Assembly (NCBI GenBank): GCA_026686845.1 | Contig: JAIVEN010000011.1 | Span: 24,042,501-24,106,500 of the forward strand | Source: Adenanthera pavonina | Lineage: Eukaryota > Streptophyta > Magnoliopsida > Fabales > Fabaceae | Reading direction: 5' to 3' | DNA length: 64,000 nucleotides | Shown: piece after piece, positions 34,911-45,574 of the stretch | Layout of the letters: the number at the start of each line of letters is the position of its first letter | How positions within the stretch are numbered: the stretch's first letter is position 1 | The notes under the pieces: model-generated | Seen by the model: the letters and a program-made list of their open reading frames with translations, nothing else | What the model was told of the DNA's origin: nothing | The model's database searches: none | Translations under genes and position numbers: made by a program

Positions 34911-37650
34911 CTAGGCCCAATTGTTGATGTATCTAATACCCATTGACCTAACATCACGTACATGCTTTATCTGTGCAAGTAGCTTAGTAAGAGGATCAGC
35001 AACATTGTCATCAGTTGGTATTTTGCATATCTTTATATCACCCCTGTCAATAATTTCTTTGATAAGATGATATTACCTGAGTATATGTTTGGTTCTTTGA
35101 TGTGACCTAGGCTCTTTAGCCTGTGCTATTACGCCGTTGTTTTCACAAAATAGATCGATCAGATTTGAGATGGTATGCACCATTCCAAGCTTAGTGATGA
35201 ACTTCTTAATCCAAACAGCTTCCTTAGCTGCATCTGTGTTGCTAGGTACTCAGCTTCTGTTGTAGAATCAACTACAGTGCTTTGCTTGGAACTCTTCCAA
35301 CTAACTGCTCCACCATTCAAATAGAATAGGAATCCTGATTGCGATCTAGAATCATCTTTGTTAGATTGGAAACTTGCATCTGTATAACCATTTACAACTA
35401 GCTCGTCTTCCAATCCTCCATACACCAAGAATACATCCTTAGTCCTTCTTAAGTACTTTAGGATATTTTTGACAGCAGTCCAGTGATTCTCACCTGGATC
35501 TGACTAATATCTACTAGTCTTGCTCAAGGCATATGAGACATCGGATCGAGTGCACAACATGGCATACATAACAGATCTAATTGTCGAAGCATATGGAATC
35601 TTGCTCATGCATTCTTGCTCATCTCGTGAACAAGGATACTGAGCGTTGCTGAGATCAATGCCATGAGACATGGGTATGTAACCCTTCTTTGAGTCTTGCA
35701 TACTAAACCTATGCAACACTTTGTCTATATAAGTGCACTGACTTAGGCCAATTAGCTTCTTGGATCTATCCCTATAGATCCTAATCCCTAGAATATAGGT
35801 GGCTTCTCCTAAGTCCTTCATTGACAAACACTTTCCTAACCAAGTCTTGACATTCTGCAAGGTAGGAATGTCATTTCCAATAACTAGGATGTCATTAACA
35901 TAAAGCACTAGAAATACAACTCTGCTCCCACTAACCTTCTTGTAAACATAAGGTTCATCAACATTTTGGATAAATCCAAACTCTTTGACCACTTTGTTAA
36001 AATGTTGATTCCAACTATGAGATGCTTGCTTCAATCCATAAATGGATATCTGAAGCTTGCAAAACTTCACAAAATATTCTGGACGTACAAAAACCTCAGG
36101 TTGTGTCATGTACACATCCTCAAGCAGCTTTCCATTAAGGAATGATGTTTTGACGTCTATCTGCCAAATCTCGTAATCATAGTACACTACAATGGCAAGA
36201 AGGATCCTGACTGACTTAATCATGGTGACTGGCAAAAAGGTTTCATCATAGTCTATACCATGAGTTTGCTTGAATCCTTTTACAACTAATCGTGCTTTGA
36301 AGGTATGCACTTAGCCATCCATGTCGGTTTTCTTCTTAAAAACGCATTTGTACCCAATGGTTTTTATACCTTCAAGTGGGTCAATCAAGGTCTATACTTG
36401 ATTGTCATACATGGATTGCATCTCAAACTTCATGGCATGCAGCTATTTTTCAGAGTCAGATCCTACTACGGCCTCTTGATAGGTGGTTGGCTCTTCTTGA
36501 TCCAAGAGCAATATATCACAACTATTAGTTAAAAGAAATTCATATCTTTGAGGCTGATGTCATGTTCTATCAGACCTTCTTGGGCCTTGTGTTACTTGAG
36601 TAAGCTCATCAACTTGTTGTGAGTCTTCTCGTTCTTCCATCTCTGGCTCAATGAGATTTTGTGGGTCTCAAACTTCTTCGAGATTTATCTTATTCCCACT
36701 GGTTCTTTTTGAGACAAACTCTTTTTCTAGAAAGATACCATTCCGAGCAATAAACATTTTATTCTCAGTGGGATTGTAGAAGTAGTATTCCTTAGTTTCC
36801 TTGGGATACCTCACAAAAAAGTATTTTATAGATTTAGGTGCTAACTTATCTGAGGCTTGTTGCTTATCATATGCCTTGCATCCCCAAATCTTGAGAAAAG
36901 ACAAACTGGGTTTCTTTCAAGTCCATATCTCATATGAGTTCTTTTCAACTACCTTAGATGGAACACGGTTTAGTATGAATGTAACTGTTTCTAATGCATA
37001 GCCCCAAAAGGATGGTAGAAGATCTGTTTGGCTCATCATAGATTGAACCATATCTAATAGGATTCGATTCCTCCATTCAGAAACACCATTCCATTGTGGT
37101 GTTCCCGGTGGAGTTAATTGTGAAACAATTCCACAATTTCTAAGATGGTCAATAAATTCTTGGCTCAAATATTCACCACCTCGATCAGATCAAAGTGCTT
37201 TAATAGATTTGCCAAGTTGATTCTGTATCTCATTTTGGAAAGTATTGAACATTTCAAAAGATTCAGATTTATGTCTCATTAGATAGATATATCCATATAT
37301 ACTAAAGTCATCTATAAAAGTAATAAAGTACAGATGACCACTTCTGGTAGTTGTACTTGGACCACATACATTTGTATGTATTAGGCCCAATAAGTAATGA
37401 CCCTTTCACTATGTCCAGTAAAAGGTGCCTTCGTCATTTTTTCCAATAAACAAGATTCGCAAGTGTCAAAAGCTTCAAAATCAAATGAATTGAGATGTCC
37501 ATCTTGATGGAGCTTTGAAATGCGTTTCTCATTTATATGGCCAAGACGACAGTGCTATAGGTAGGTAGGACTCAAAATAGAGTCCCTCTTTAGGAGGCTT
37601 TGCCTTCTTGGCTTCAGGCTTGGGTTTGGGGTTGGGCTTGGGCTTGGGCT
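34911..37650 (-). pseudogene. pol: pol of element D (integrase, RT, RNase H), broken
   Basis: Integrase core: GLIHTNVCGPSTT and FITFIDDFSIYGYIY (37190-37390), then after a stop the region QEFIDHLRNCGIVSQLTPPG with WNGVSEWRNR, where the E of the triad lies (36917-37168). Then RT at 35504-36310: TFKARLVVKGFKQTHGIDY, IWQIDVKTSFLNG, SIYGLKQASHSWN, and the catalytic box LYVNDILVIGND, where YVDD has become YVND. Then RNase H 35159-35428: GYTDASFQSNKDDSRSQSGF and DSTTEAEYLA. The tail VADPLTKLLAQIKHVRDVR leads to TAG at 34911-34913. Several stops and frame changes separate these blocks. The lineage is Tork/Angela-like by the RNase H and tail motifs. Confidence 0.85.
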
Positions 37651-37739
37651 TGGGTTGCTCCTTAGACTTATTGTCCGGTCCTTTTCCCTTTCCCTTACCC
37701 TTGCCTTTCTTTTTTATTCATTTTCATTTTTGAACCATT

Positions 37740-38364
37740 AAAATGCTGCTAGGCTTTTTCTTGATGTTTTGCTCAGCAGTTTTAAGTATCACATGTAGTT
37801 CAGAAATTGATTTCTCCATGTTGTTCATAATGTAGTTCATGACAAATTGGTTATAACTTTCCAAGAGTGAGTTTAAGATCAAATATATAGCTAACTCCTA
37901 GGTTATGGGAAATCCAAGCCTTTCAAAGTGATCAATGTAGCTTTTCACCTTCAAACCATAAGAGCTAACTGATACACCCTTAGTCATTTTGCAAGAATGT
38001 AAGGCTTTCGTGGTTTCAAACCTTTCTTGCCTTGCTTGTTGTTGGAACACTTCCTTAAGATGCACAATCATCTCATAAACCTCCATATGTTCCAGATCTC
38101 TCGAAGTTATGGGATCATGGTAGCTAACATTAAGTATCCTACATCTATAGAGTCATTGAGATGCTTATTATAGGCATCCTTTTGGGCTCTTGGAGCATTG
38201 GCTGCAAGCTCCTTAGGAATGGGTTCATCTAGGACATATGACTTTCTTTCCTACTTGAGAACAATTCTCAAGTTCCTAAATCAGTCAAGAAAGTTGATCC
38301 CATTGAGTTTGTCCTTCTCAAGAACATATCACAATGATAGTGTAGCAGAATTACTCATCGACAT
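37740..38364 (-). pseudogene. gag: gag of element D, broken
   Basis: The likely start is the ATG at 38364 (MSMSNSATL), followed by stops. The clearest part is 37898-38086, with MIVHLKEVFQQQARQERFET and KSYIDHFERLGFPIT, typical of copia Gag of the UBN2 type. Downstream, about 37600-37720 encodes a Lys/Pro-rich low-complexity stretch. I could not see an intact zinc knuckle. Confidence 0.7.
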
Positions 38365-39596
38365 TTTCAACAACAAAATATGCAAAATTAAATTAATAAT
38401 TTCCTACTAAAAATTAACCCTCATTTAGTTTAACAAGCTAAGACCCATATTTCACTTAATAGTAAGTCTACTTTGGCAAGACGCTTAAAATTAAGTTATT
38501 TAGGTAGGTAACTTATTTACTAATTACATTACATGTAACTCTTAGATCTCTATGAGATCCTGTCATCATATGACCCCGCATGTTTAATCCCACTAATGCC
38601 TTATGACCCAAAACCATTTTGATAGTCTCAATTAAATCATACCATCATGAACCTTTATAAGTATTACCATTACCTAAATTGCCTTACTAAGTTAACCTAT
38701 CCCACTTTGGTGGATCCTACATTTAAGCGATCAAAACCTTGATAGGTGTTCACTAATGGGTTACATTTATACTTAAAATTTAATTCGAGGGATTTGATTA
38801 TATTGTTGTTATTCATACATTTATTCATCACATGAACTTATATATAATGGTGCCATCCCATACATGCATATGATCTCATCATAAAGCATAAAATAAATAT
38901 GTTATAATATAGTCCATCTAACCTATATCCTCTCAAGCCAATGAAAGAATTGTTCTAATATAACACTTATAAAAGAAACCTCGATTGAACATTCGAAGGG
39001 AGTGAGGTGAGAAGAGAATGTACATCCAAAATATAGAGAGAGGCACGACACGCAGGTCATATTTAAAACCACAATATCATCCTAGGGTCATATTATGCAC
39101 CATACCCATCTAATTCAAACAAATCACAACATGTATATCACACACATCTCATCTAATAAAAAGCTGTAACCTTTGTGATTTTAGTGTTAAATCAGATTAA
39201 GCAAATATGAAACATATTGAAAACCTGAATTACATACAAATGGATTTTAATCGAATCATGTCATAGTAACAACAAATTCTTGTATACATATGTAGAAACA
39301 TATTCGTATCACATACCAAAATCACAAGAATCTCATCACGTCATATATCAATAGACAACGAAATTGTTCAAACAGATTCACAATTATTTAAAAAACCATA
39401 TTTCACATAGATATATGATGTTAGAAAGCAAATTGAGGAACATGATTTTTCAAAAACATATCACATATATGAATGACACATCTACAATCAAATTGAAAAT
39501 TGATTTGAAAAAATGAATTGGATAAATTGAGTTTGCACACATAACACATATATGCAATCATATACTCAAGAACTCAATTTAAACAATCATTGACAT
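38365..39596 (-). other. 5' leader of element D
   Basis: About 1.2 kb of non-coding sequence between the primer-binding site and gag, with no other feature recognised. Long leaders are common in this lineage. Confidence 0.5.
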
Positions 39597-39849
39597 GGCT
39601 CTGGTGCCACTGTTGGGAATTTCAGCACACACATAGCGGAAAACTATCATAAAATTTCCTCCCATGGATCTGTTAATGATGTTTAGAATGAGATGTAGAA
39701 AAGAATTTACCTTCGGTGCTTCCCTTGGTGTTCTTTTTCATTTTGTCAGACCCCAAGAACTAACGCGACTAGTCAGCTCCCTTTATCGATATCCACACGA
39801 ACGATGAGTCCAACTCGAGCAGTAGGCTAGCACCTTTATTTGTTAAAGT

Positions 39850-40035
39850 TCGTACATCCATTCAGTTTTCGTTGTTCATCCATACAGCCTTGCTGTTCAT
39901 CCATACAACCTGCTGTCTGTCCTTACAATCTTACTGTCTGTTCATACAGTTCCGCTATTCATCCGTACAGTCCGGTGTTCATCCGTACAACCCTGCTGTC
40001 TGTCTGTATAGTCTCACTGTCTGTCCATATTGTGT
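39850..40035. repeat. imperfect ~22-bp tandem repeat
   Basis: About eight or nine units of a CTGTTCATCCATACAGCCTT-like sequence alternate between TTCATCC and GTCTGTC variants. It is inside the 5' LTR of element D. Open frames seen across it are products of the repeat. Confidence 0.8.
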
Positions 40036-40639
40036 ATTGATTCTGTACCTTAATCTATATCAATCTAATAGATTAAATTTAAACTAACTATATAATCTAT
40101 ATCCAGAATTAAATCTAGATTTAATTTCTCATATAAATCAAATTTAGATGATGACATTAGTTTAAATTTAAATCTATCATATAGAATTAAATTTAAAACT
40201 AATTCATTTAAAATAATTTGAATAATATATATATTTTGAAATAATATATATCAAATATATATAATATATCAAACACATATATTTTGAATTTTATAATATA
40301 TATATAATTCAATCACCTTAAATTGAATATTAAATTCATTAAATCTAGACATATTTTAGATTCAATAAATTTGGAGATTTTTGCTCAAGTTGGCTTGTTC
40401 TTGTGTGCGACCCTATAGGCCCATATGATGTTAGCAGTAGGCTAGTAATACTATTGGACCCATAAGTCACAAGTGGCCTCTAACAAGATATTGTGACTAC
40501 CCAAATTATATGAGATTGAACCTATTATATAACCCGATCACATCTCTTTTGTCTCTTGATATATAGGTCAAGTATGAGGCATGGAAACATCATCCTTATT
40601 TGATGAAAGACCCAAGTGGAACTCGTCCGATTGAACCTC

Positions 40640-41690
40640 CAATGACTCGGAATGAACCACGGATCGTGCTAGAATCAAATAGGACACACGATATAACAAG
40701 AAAACACAAAATAGATGAACACGTTAAACCAGAAAAATAGGATAATAATTATGAACGAAAATGATAAGAAAATAGGAAAGATATGTTGGTCAATGGGATA
40801 AGACCCTAAAAAAACATGTCTCTTAGAACCCTAGCCTTAGGACACCACAAAGAAAAACCACTCCTTTGATAAGTCTAAGAATCCTCTCAAGAACACAAGG
40901 GATACATGAGAAAAACTCACAAGAAAAGAACATAAGTTCTAAATATTCATTCTCATTAATCTGTCTCTGTTAAAAGTACATAGGTGGCTCCTTATATAAA
41001 TGAATAAGACAACCAAAACCCTAGGCTAAACTTAAAAAACGAAATTAAATAAAATATAAAAAATAATCAAATCTAATCTAATCAATCCTAAAGAAGATAC
41101 CATAATCTCAATGAAAAAGGAAACAAAATATTCCTCAAATTAATCAAAAGGTGGTATCTTTCTTACTTAACTAATAGAAAATTCTAGAACCTAATCTTTA
41201 AAAATTATGAAACAATCTAAACTTAATATCCAAGACAATCTTTGACCATATGCCTTATTTCTGAAAATTTAATAATAAAAAATGAAAATTCTAAATAAAA
41301 TAGAATAAAGAAGATTCCTTTTTAGTTGATCACATGAGGCACATGATCACTTAAGTGATCTCCACTTCTCCACTAAATGGGCTCTCTTTGGGCTTGGATC
41401 TGTAGCTTGCAAGGAAGAGAACATAATCAAGCTTTTTGGACTTCTTAGGCTGAATCATCTATGCCTTGCAATGGAACTTTAGCCTCCCAAGCTTGCTTTC
41501 TAAGTGATGAAGCTTCCTTTTTATGCTTTACAATTTGTCCAAGGACCTTCAACGTTTCATGCCTCAAGCGTACTCTATCATTATTTTATTCGACCATTAC
41601 TTTCTAGATCTCCAAGCAGACTAACAGAACAAATAAAAACTCTTCCATTTGAGCACGGCCATGCATTTCTCAGTCTCACTCATTGAGGGG
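40640..41690. other. unassigned insertion-like segment in the LTR of element D
   Basis: Composition and phrases (for example a CTCCTTATATAAATGAATAAG block that reads as a TATA region on the minus strand near 40990) differ from the surrounding LTR. It may be a solo LTR of another element. I could not define its ends or a target duplication. The 60-codon frame at 41504-41686 is not supported. Confidence 0.3.
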
Positions 41691-42218
41691 CCTAGATATA
41701 TCTCTCCATTAATTAAAGGGACAAATTCCATCTTTATCATTCATCTTCCTCCACACGAGTTCTACTATACCCGATCATAGCCTTTATGATCTCTCGATTA
41801 AAGGTGACTTTTGACTATGCCAAAGTATAGTATTCTCCATGTAGGAAGCCATGATGATCTCAGGTCTGAGGGCTTAGTAACACGGTTATATATGAGATAT
41901 GCTTATGACTTGATCCATACAGCCATCTCATGACGGGTCGATCCAGTGACTATTCTCTAACAGGAGCTTGTGATTTTGATTTGTATCTTTATATATAATT
42001 ATCACATAATTATCAATCAAAATCATACTAGCCTTAGTTCATCATTGTTCTCACAAAGATGATTAATTAGGGACATTTAGAATAAAATAATTTATCCAAG
42101 GGTATTATTATAAAGAAAACATGCAAATAATATAATAATATAAGAAAAATACCTTCTTTTTTATAATGAAGAACAATATTCATAATACAATGATTGGCTT
42201 AGTGCACAATCTCCAACA

Positions 42219-43531
42219 TTTCGGGTGTCTAACACATCAAAGTGGATTCTTTGGATAGATTCCATAAGGGTTCACCTATCAACAAAGCTTTGCTCGAACT
42301 AGAGCAACAATCCTCACTTCTTATACCCTTACATAGTGTGTTATAGATCCCTTAGTGTCTCCCACACCAAGACACAACTACCCAATAAGGAATAAAGAGT
42401 TTACAATTCAAGAAATCTTTTAAAGATTTGATGAAAACAATGAAACTTAGACTCTATTATATAAAGGTAGGTGAGGGTTTTAATTGCTCAAGAATTAGAG
42501 AGGTAGCAATTTAGCAGTTATAATCTTAATTTCATTACCTACCAATTATAGTGAGGTTCTATTTATAGATTTTTCAAGATTATCTAGCTATTAGAAACAA
42601 ATTATAGCCATTACTCAGAAGAACTAACCATTCATCAACCGCATTTAATGCACTTTGTTAGAACTTGAACATTTAAGATGAACATCGTGAATATTTAAGC
42701 TAGTTGGCTATATTTGGTTTCTAAGATATAGAGCCTCGATGAACGTTCAAGAGTCTTTCCTTGATTGTTTATTTTGTTGTCTCAAGATGGTTTGCAGGAA
42801 GTCCATACATGATGAAATATCAAGATATATGACTTGAACATTTAAGAGCTTCATAGGTGCAAAACCTAGAAACTAGAATGATTAAGTAAAACATCATGAT
42901 CATTGAATATATGTAGATAGAAAAACACAGATACTCAAAGCAATACTTGAATGTTTAAGAGAATCAATCTTAAACCATCATTGTGTGAACAACAAATGAA
43001 GATGGGACTTGTGAGACACAATAAACATTCAAGTTGAACTACTTGATCATTCAAGAGTGCTTTAGAAGTGACACTCTATTCTGCTTGTCACCTTGAACAT
43101 TTAAGAGATACAATTTGATTGTTTGAGCTTTAGCATAGAACTTCCACATATTGATCAACAAGCCTAAATACATTTAAGAAGATAACCATGAACGTTCAAG
43201 CTATCACTAGTGAGAGAGATCATGAGAAATCCAGAAACTTAAATGTTTGAGCTGATTCCCATGAACGTGTAAGAATAAGAAAAGTTTCAAAAAATTTTGA
43301 AAAACATAGACTCTCTTTTGATCAAGTGAGAAAACAAGTTAAGACATAATTGAACAAAATTAGAGCATTCATAACTAAACACCTTACAAAGATCCTAAGA
43401 GAAGAATAAAAGAATAACTTAAAACACAAATCTTGGTCTTCTCTTGATCAGTTTAGCTTCTTGCATCGTGAAACTTGCTTTTCTTTTCTCCTTTTGTTTT
43501 GTGATCATCAAAATGCACAAATACTTCAACA
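42219..43531 (-). repeat. Sirevirus-type LTR family C, main piece
   Basis: The minus-strand start TGTTGAAGTATTTG at 43531 follows a polypurine run (minus AAAAAGGAGGGAAA, 43532-43545). Going downstream come a U3 array of GAACATTTAAGAG/TGAACGTTCAAG motifs (about 43310-42660), the conserved box CAACCGCATTTAATGC at 42636-42651 (complement GCATTAAATGCGGTTG) and a TATAAATA at 42567-42560. It is broken at 42219, where element D ends. 31951-32220 looks like its missing distal end. Confidence 0.6.
42660..43310 (-). repeat. U3 array of GAAC(A/G)TT(T/C)AAG motifs in LTR C
   Basis: At least eleven scattered copies, in both orientations, of TGAACATTTAAGAG, TGAACGTTCAAG and variants, about 40-110 bp apart. 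They are upstream of the TATA box on the minus strand. The best copies centre on the palindrome GAACGTTC. Confidence 0.75.
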
Positions 43532-43870
43532 TTTCCCTCCTTTTTGATGATGACATAACACTTCAACAAATTCACTAATACTAGGGATTACTTGTGAAAG
43601 CTCTCCCCCAATTTAAGAATGGATAAATAAATTGAAAGAAAAGAACATAGAAGAGAATGCAGAAACTTTCATTTTATAGATGAACAAGATATTGCATACA
43701 AGAATAGCTTAGATTCCTAAAGATGGATACCAAAAGAACAAGTAACTATTATCCTATGTCCTATTCCCCCTTTTTGTCATTGGTAACCTGTGTAGTGAGA
43801 GTATCAATTTAATAACTAAGCTAACTACTATGTAGTATAGCAGCCAACTTAGGTCGTATTCATAAAGGAA
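43532..43870 (-). mobile_element. 3' internal end of a family C Sirevirus
   Basis: Non-coding sequence between the polypurine tract of LTR C and the junction with gag/pol remnant A. It has a CTATTCCCCCTTTTTGTCATTGG block resembling, in short units, the third-ORF 3' end of element B (CTCCCCCTTTTTGACATC). It ends abruptly at about 43870. Confidence 0.45.
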
Positions 43871-45519
43871 GAATGGATGTTTCCGGATTTTTGTCCACAA
43901 TGCCAATACCAACAACTTTGCCATATTGATCACCTCCAAAGGTCACCTTTCCTCCTTTCTTGTCTTGGATGCTTTGGTTGATTATATGTTTCAATGCGAG
44001 ATGACATGTGATCTTTCTTTCTGTTGCTCTCAGCATGCACAAAATGTCTCATGTATGCATTCTGGTTTTCCTTCCTAATCTTTTCCTTGACAGCACATGG
44101 ATCATAGCCATGACCAGCTTTTCCTTATGATATTCTTTGGCTCCCCATCAAGGCAAACAACATATCTTTACCTCTAGTGAGCCTAGACATGCTTTTTACT
44201 AAGTAATCATTACTTTGCTTTAGTTTAATGCATGAAGTATAGCAAACAGATTCAGCAGTAGGTAGAGAGATAATTTCAGAAATATTGCTTTGAGATTCCA
44301 GTTTATTAATTTTTCTCTTTGCTAGTTTTAGTTCTTTAGCAACTTTAATAAACTCATCATGAAGCTCATGAAATGCATCAAGTAACTCAGAATGCGAAGG
44401 TTCAGATTCATATGCCTCTTCCTCCTGATCACTGCTGCATGATGGTTTGGCTTCTTCAGAAGCAAGTGCCATCAGGCAGATGTTGGCAATCTTATCATCA
44501 TCCTCTTCTTCCTCATCTGAGCTGTTGCCCCATATTGATGAGATGTAGGCTTTCTTCTTCTTCCCTTTGTCAGCAACTCTCTTATCTTTTTCTTGCTTTT
44601 TGAGGAATTGAGGACAATCCCATTTGATATGTCCCTGCTTCTTGCATTCATAGCAATTCACAGGCTCTTTTGCCTCTTTCTTGCTTTTACCAGCTGCTCC
44701 CTTCTTGAAGAATCTCTTGTTCTTCTTTTTGCTGTAGAATCTTGCAAATTTTCTGACCATCATAGCCAGAGTTTCCTCATACAGCTCATCTCCTTCATCA
44801 GATTCTTCTTCCTTTTCATCAGCAGCTTTGAGGGCAAGGCCTTTCTTCTTTCTGTCCATCCCGGCTTCCTTGAGAGCTTTGATTTTTCCTTCATACTCCT
44901 CAAGGTTGCCGAAGAGAGCTGTGATAGAGGCCATTGATTCTCCTCTGGCATCCTCTATTGCTGTCACCTTGGGCTACCATTCCAGAGGGAGAGCTACCTT
45001 TTCAGACTGAGTGTATTCCTTTCCCAGGCTCTTCAGTTAATTCATAATGAGAGTGAATCTCTTTTGTAGCTCCTTTACAGTTTCTCCTTCAGTCATTCTG
45101 AAGCTTTCATACTCTCCAATGCATGTGTTCAGTCTGTTCTCCCTGACCCCAGTTGTTCCTTCATGTGCAATCTGCAGAGTGTCCCACATCCCTTTTGCAG
45201 TGGAGCATTGTGAGACTCTGTAGAATTCATCCTGGTTCAGGGCACTGACTAAACAATGCTTTGCTTTAAAATTTAGCAGGACTCTCCTTCTGTCTTCTTC
45301 ATTCCACTCTGCTTCTGGCTTCTCTTTGTATCTTCCATCATCTGTCAGGGTCATTAGAACTTAATCTCCTTTCTCAATGACTGACCAGATATCAAGATCA
45401 ATTGACTGGAGATAGATTTGCATCCGCATCTTCCAGTACCCATAATGTTCTCCACTGAAGCCTGGTGGTCTATTAGTGTTGTTCCCTTCAGGAAGTATGC
45501 TTTCTCCAAAGCCAGCCAT
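43871..45519 (-). pseudogene. gag: gag of remnant A, truncated
   Basis: Starts MAGFGESILPEGNN at 45519. It is one frame with stops near 45359 (after VIEKGD), near 45037 and near 44975 (a Trp codon turned into TAG), plus a small deletion near 44990. It holds CLVSALNQDEFYRVSQC, the Lys-rich region, an intact first zinc knuckle CYECKKQGHIKWDC, and SSIWGNSSDEEEE. TGA/TAA stops come after GSQRIS near 44122. The second knuckle is lost in the internal deletion. The frame then runs into KGGKVTFGGDQYGKVVG of the protease region and ends at the junction at about 43871. Confidence 0.82.
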
Positions 45520-45574
45520 CTTAATTCCCGAACTGTGAGATCCTTTGAATGGGAATCCGGGCTCTGATACCACT
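43871..45574 (-). mobile_element. Sirevirus remnant A: primer-binding site, gag and a protease stub, sharing the LTR of element B
   Basis: Directly next to the LTR at 45575-47426 there is a second primer-binding site (minus TGGTATCAGAGC, 45572-45561) and a second gag that is nearly identical to that of element B. The interior is then deleted: sequence jumps from the gag position equivalent to about 54286 to the protease region equivalent to about 53942, with a TTGTCT shared at the joint. It stops at about 43871, where family C sequence begins. Confidence 0.8.

Larger units (their letters stand above)
34593..42218 (-). mobile_element. Tork/Angela-type Ty1/copia retrotransposon, element D, truncated
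   Basis: Minus-strand element with 5' LTR 42218-39611, primer-binding site TGGCACCAGAGCC (39597-39609), a long 5' leader, gag, pol and a 3' LTR remnant 34897-34593. The 3' LTR remnant aligns with 42218-41902 of the 5' LTR, apart from a 16-base repeat in the latter. The distal part of the 3' LTR is lost at the junction with the Sirevirus fragment. LTR ends TGTTGGAAAT/...CCAACA and the SQSGF-type RNase H fit the Tork/Angela lineage. Many stops are present. Confidence 0.82.
39611..42218 (-). repeat. 5' LTR of element D (with probable nested insertion)
   Basis: Bounded by TGTTGGGAATTTCAGC at 39611 (next to the primer-binding site) and CTCCAACA at 42218. It is 2608 bp. A tandem array lies at 39850-40035, and a stretch of different character at about 40640-41690 is probably a later insertion. 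Confidence 0.7.

Noticed and set aside
39840..40087. Overlapping open frames as cysteine/serine-rich small proteins
   Set aside because: They are translations of the 22-bp tandem repeat in an LTR, open in more than one frame because of the repeat period.
44593..44937. Plus-strand 114-codon frame as a gene
   Set aside because: It is the antisense shadow of gag in remnant A.
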